Below, one piece after another: positions 6,001 through 6,549 of a stretch of 6,549 nt of DNA. Source of the DNA: Candidatus Zhuqueibacterota bacterium (lineage in GTDB: Bacteria > Zhuqueibacterota > Zhuqueibacteria > Residuimicrobiales > Residuimicrobiaceae); contig JAFGSU010000337.1 in NCBI GenBank assembly GCA_016934435.1, forward strand, positions 1 through 6,549. Reading direction: 5' to 3'. Both the position numbers and the translations under genes were made by a program. Position 1 is the first letter of the stretch; each line of letters begins with the position of its first letter. The notes beneath the pieces are model-generated. The model was not told where the DNA came from and searched no databases. It saw only the letters and a list, made by a program, of their open reading frames with translations.

Positions 6001-6549
6001 CTACGTGCCCGGACTGCAGGTCAAGATTTTATGCAGCGCCGAATGTTTGCTGTCGCATCTGGAGGTGGGCGGTCCTTATTATGTGGATCGCAATTACATG
6101 ATCACCCAGGCGCCGGAGGGCCTCATACGTTCGCATCTGATTATGACCGCCAATAATGACAAAAGCCGGACCGACGCCAGCTTTATGATTTTGCAATTGA
6201 ATCAGGCCACCATCGTCTATGTCGCCTATGATGCCAACGCCGTTTCAGCGCCGACTTGGCTTAAAAACCGATTTATGCTGACTCAACAAACGTTGAGTGT
6301 GTCGGAGAGCACTACCAAGCTGGCGCTGTGGGCCGCCTATTTTCCGGCCGGCAGGGTGGAACTGGGTGCGAATAACGCGGCCGGTGCGGAAGGCGCCAAG
6401 TGCATGTATGTGGTGTTGCTTCAGGAACCGGCTTTTGCGCAGATATTGAGCTCGGGTGAACTGGAGAGTCTGCAGCAGAAGAGCAAAGAATTGCCGCAAA
6501 CCATGGTTTTGCATCACAACTATCCGAATCCGTTCAATCCGCGCACCAC
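3035..6549 (+). CDS. Large secreted repeat protein: FN3, nine Ig-like repeats and T9SS sorting domain (3' end outside window)
   Basis: The frame is open for 1171 codons and leaves the window without a stop. A signal peptide covers residues 1 to 17 or 18 (Arg3, then CSLLLLPSLIFAA). A fibronectin type III domain follows at about 19-93, recognised by LQWNANTDADLAGYRIHYG and ENTEYFFALSAYDQLGNESG. Nine Ig-like modules fill 98-993, then a beta-rich module at about 994-1130, a short linker, and LPQTMVLHHNYPNPFNP at 1153-1169, the opening of a type A T9SS sorting domain. Such a domain usually runs some 75 residues, so the full protein is probably near 1230-1250 residues. No catalytic domain is seen. 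Export by Sec, passage through the outer membrane by T9SS and surface attachment follow from the architecture. A role in adhesion, matrix or glycan binding is inferred. Its higher GC than the left block, its own strong ribosome binding site and the sigma-54-like promoter suggest a separately controlled gene. Confidence 0.92.
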   Translation, partial: MGRTLCSLLLLPSLIFAADVTLQWNANTDADLAGYRIHYGRASGQYQSTVDVGNVLSHTVTGLQENTEYFFALSAYDQLGNESGLSAEISGVPGDNNPPKLLSVQPVDTQELSVGFNEILNKESAETAANYLIDQGVNVKSAKLQGDRKTVLLTTSVHQPGQTYTLRLKNIRDIAIPPNTIADGTGLTYRITPEGSDNTPPTILLARLSAATRLNVFFSEPLDAASASDINNYFINQGIVITHAELDTAGNVVHLVTSEHVAGQNYTLTVNNVRDRSAQKNVIQPNSYYTYAYEPTDQVGPVITLAQAVDVDLVDVMFNEPLDKVSAENPANYSIQSDVQVLSASLDATGQVVHLRTSAHTANRLYVINVRDVSDASAGKNPVATGTSYAYVFVPIDHIGPTITQVEVKDATHISVIFNESLDRNTAEKIGHYRINNDVQVLNATLDVNGRVVDLETTAHIQGRLYVLVVNQVLDATSVGNEILPNSSYAYVVGGDDASVGPTIVRVDVQGATSLVVQFSKEVDRTSAETAAHYRLNRDAAVLAASLDATGRRVTLQTTAHEADKVYILTVSNVTDASVYHNIITPNSAYSYIFEGSDMLGPVITLVKVVDAQHLDILFNEGVDKISAETVTNYIVSGNITVLKAQLDGSHRVVHLQTTAHAPQKLYVLRLNGIKDESSEQNPIEPNSSYAYLYEPADALPPTLALVRVKNPQRLEVAFNESVESTSSLNKSNYVLNHGIEILSVTAGLSGHQVELQVSPLTPGKIYMLVVNNVRDGAGNTIAANSAYAFTYGDVTPEAAPAVTSVQIYAPTQLEISFNVPVDKSSAETADHYSIEGIAVVTARLDPSQMKVTLTTSSHQVGRIYVLLVSHVYRQGRPDLIIQANTPYFYMLPEGQEAAPTILNVVASGETLVDVYFSQPVDQLTAENRRNYHITNDVVVLFAELDELGSKVTLETSRHQAGQVYTLSVSGVRSRSGSATIHSAVTAYTYVPGLQVKILCSAECLLSHLEVGGPYYVDRNYMITQAPEGLIRSHLIMTANNDKSRTDASFMILQLNQATIVYVAYDANAVSAPTWLKNRFMLTQQTLSVSESTTKLALWAAYFPAGRVELGANNAAGAEGAKCMYVVLLQEPAFAQILSSGELESLQQKSKELPQTMVLHHNYPNPFNPRT
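3089..3313 (+). other. Fibronectin type III domain (residues 19-93 of the surface protein)
   Basis: This is the only domain of its kind in the protein and directly follows the signal peptide. Landmarks are the first-strand tryptophan (VTLQW, Trp24), DLAGYRIHYG, VLSHTVTGL and YFFALSAYD with GNESG. It is a beta-sandwich commonly used as a spacer or binding module in secreted bacterial proteins. Confidence 0.85.
3326..6013 (+). repeat. Nine tandem ~100-residue Ig-like (Big_5/SbsA-like) modules
   Basis: The modules begin at residues 98, 199, 299, 399, 500, 600, 700, 800 and 899, so the period is 99-101 residues (about 300 bases). The shared pattern is GPxI at the start, then LxVxFNExLD, SAExxxNYxI, VLxAxLDxxGxxVxLxT, (T/S)xH, YxLxVNNVxD and PNSxYAYxYE. 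This resembles the bacterial Ig-like family whose members carry FSEPVD-type motifs and an NYTI strand. Repeats 3 to 6 are the most alike (each has TSAH or TTAH). Repeats 8 and 9 have lost the PNS segment in part. Repeat 7 is the most divergent, with VSPLTP in place of TTxH and the more generic ending DGAGNTIAANS. The array probably forms an extended rod that holds the terminal modules away from the cell. Confidence 0.85.
6014..6424 (+). other. Beta-rich C-terminal module before the sorting domain (residues 994-1130)
   Basis: Landmarks are YYVDRNY (1015-1021), SHLIMTANNDKSRTD, ATIVYVAYDANA (1058-1069), APTWL (1072-1076), LWAAYFPAGRVELG and AEGAKCMYVVLL. From memory, similar modules occur at the C-terminal side of diverse secreted proteins, often ones acting on polysaccharides. 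No domain name is offered. It holds the only cysteines of the mature protein within the window (1000, 1004, 1123). Glycan binding is plausible but inferred. Confidence 0.55.
6491..6549 (+). other. Start of type IX secretion C-terminal sorting domain, cut by window end
   Basis: LPQTMVLHHNYPNPFNPRT is the canonical first strand of a type A T9SS sorting domain, whose NYPNPFNP core is diagnostic. It implies export by the Por secretion machinery and attachment to the outer surface. The remaining strands lie beyond the window. Confidence 0.9.

Overview
The window looks like chromosomal DNA from a Gram-negative bacterium of the Bacteroidota/FCB group or a neighbouring lineage (Ignavibacteria, Calditrichota, candidate division KSB1 and similar). 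The main pointer is the motif NYPNPFNP at the extreme 3' end. It is the hallmark of a type IX secretion (T9SS, Por) C-terminal sorting domain, here on a large modular surface protein of the kind common in those lineages. The species cannot be named from this window. All recognised genes are on the + strand. No tRNA, rRNA, CRISPR array or mobile element was seen.

Left block (2-2641) is a compact, probably co-transcribed set. It starts with the C-terminal half of an importer-type ABC ATPase cut by the window edge. After 55 bases comes a membrane ferredoxin-like protein of the NapH/CcoG/NosR type, with two CxxxCP motifs and two C-terminal 4Fe-4S cysteine sets. A PQQ-like beta-propeller protein follows, and its likely start codon lies inside the end of the ferredoxin gene. 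The last two are probably translationally coupled and may act together at the membrane, with the ferredoxin-like protein moving electrons and the propeller acting as a scaffold or binding partner. What the ABC system carries cannot be read from the fragment.

Middle (2642-3034) is a 393-base AT-rich intergenic region that carries regulatory sequence for the gene to its right. It holds a perfect 16-bp palindrome, a TATAAT box 10 bases after it, a near-consensus sigma-54 (-24/-12) promoter and a strong Shine-Dalgarno sequence. The surface-protein gene is therefore likely expressed separately from the left block, and under special control.

Right block (3035 to the window end) is one uninterrupted reading frame of 1171 codons that runs off the window. 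It encodes a signal peptide, one fibronectin type III domain, nine Ig-like repeats with a period of almost exactly 100 residues, a C-terminal beta-rich module and the start of the T9SS sorting domain. No enzyme domain is visible, so a cell-surface adhesin, stalk or glycan-binding role is the best inference. The most interesting signals are the sigma-54/palindrome control region joined to this repeat protein, and the pairing of the membrane ferredoxin with the propeller protein.
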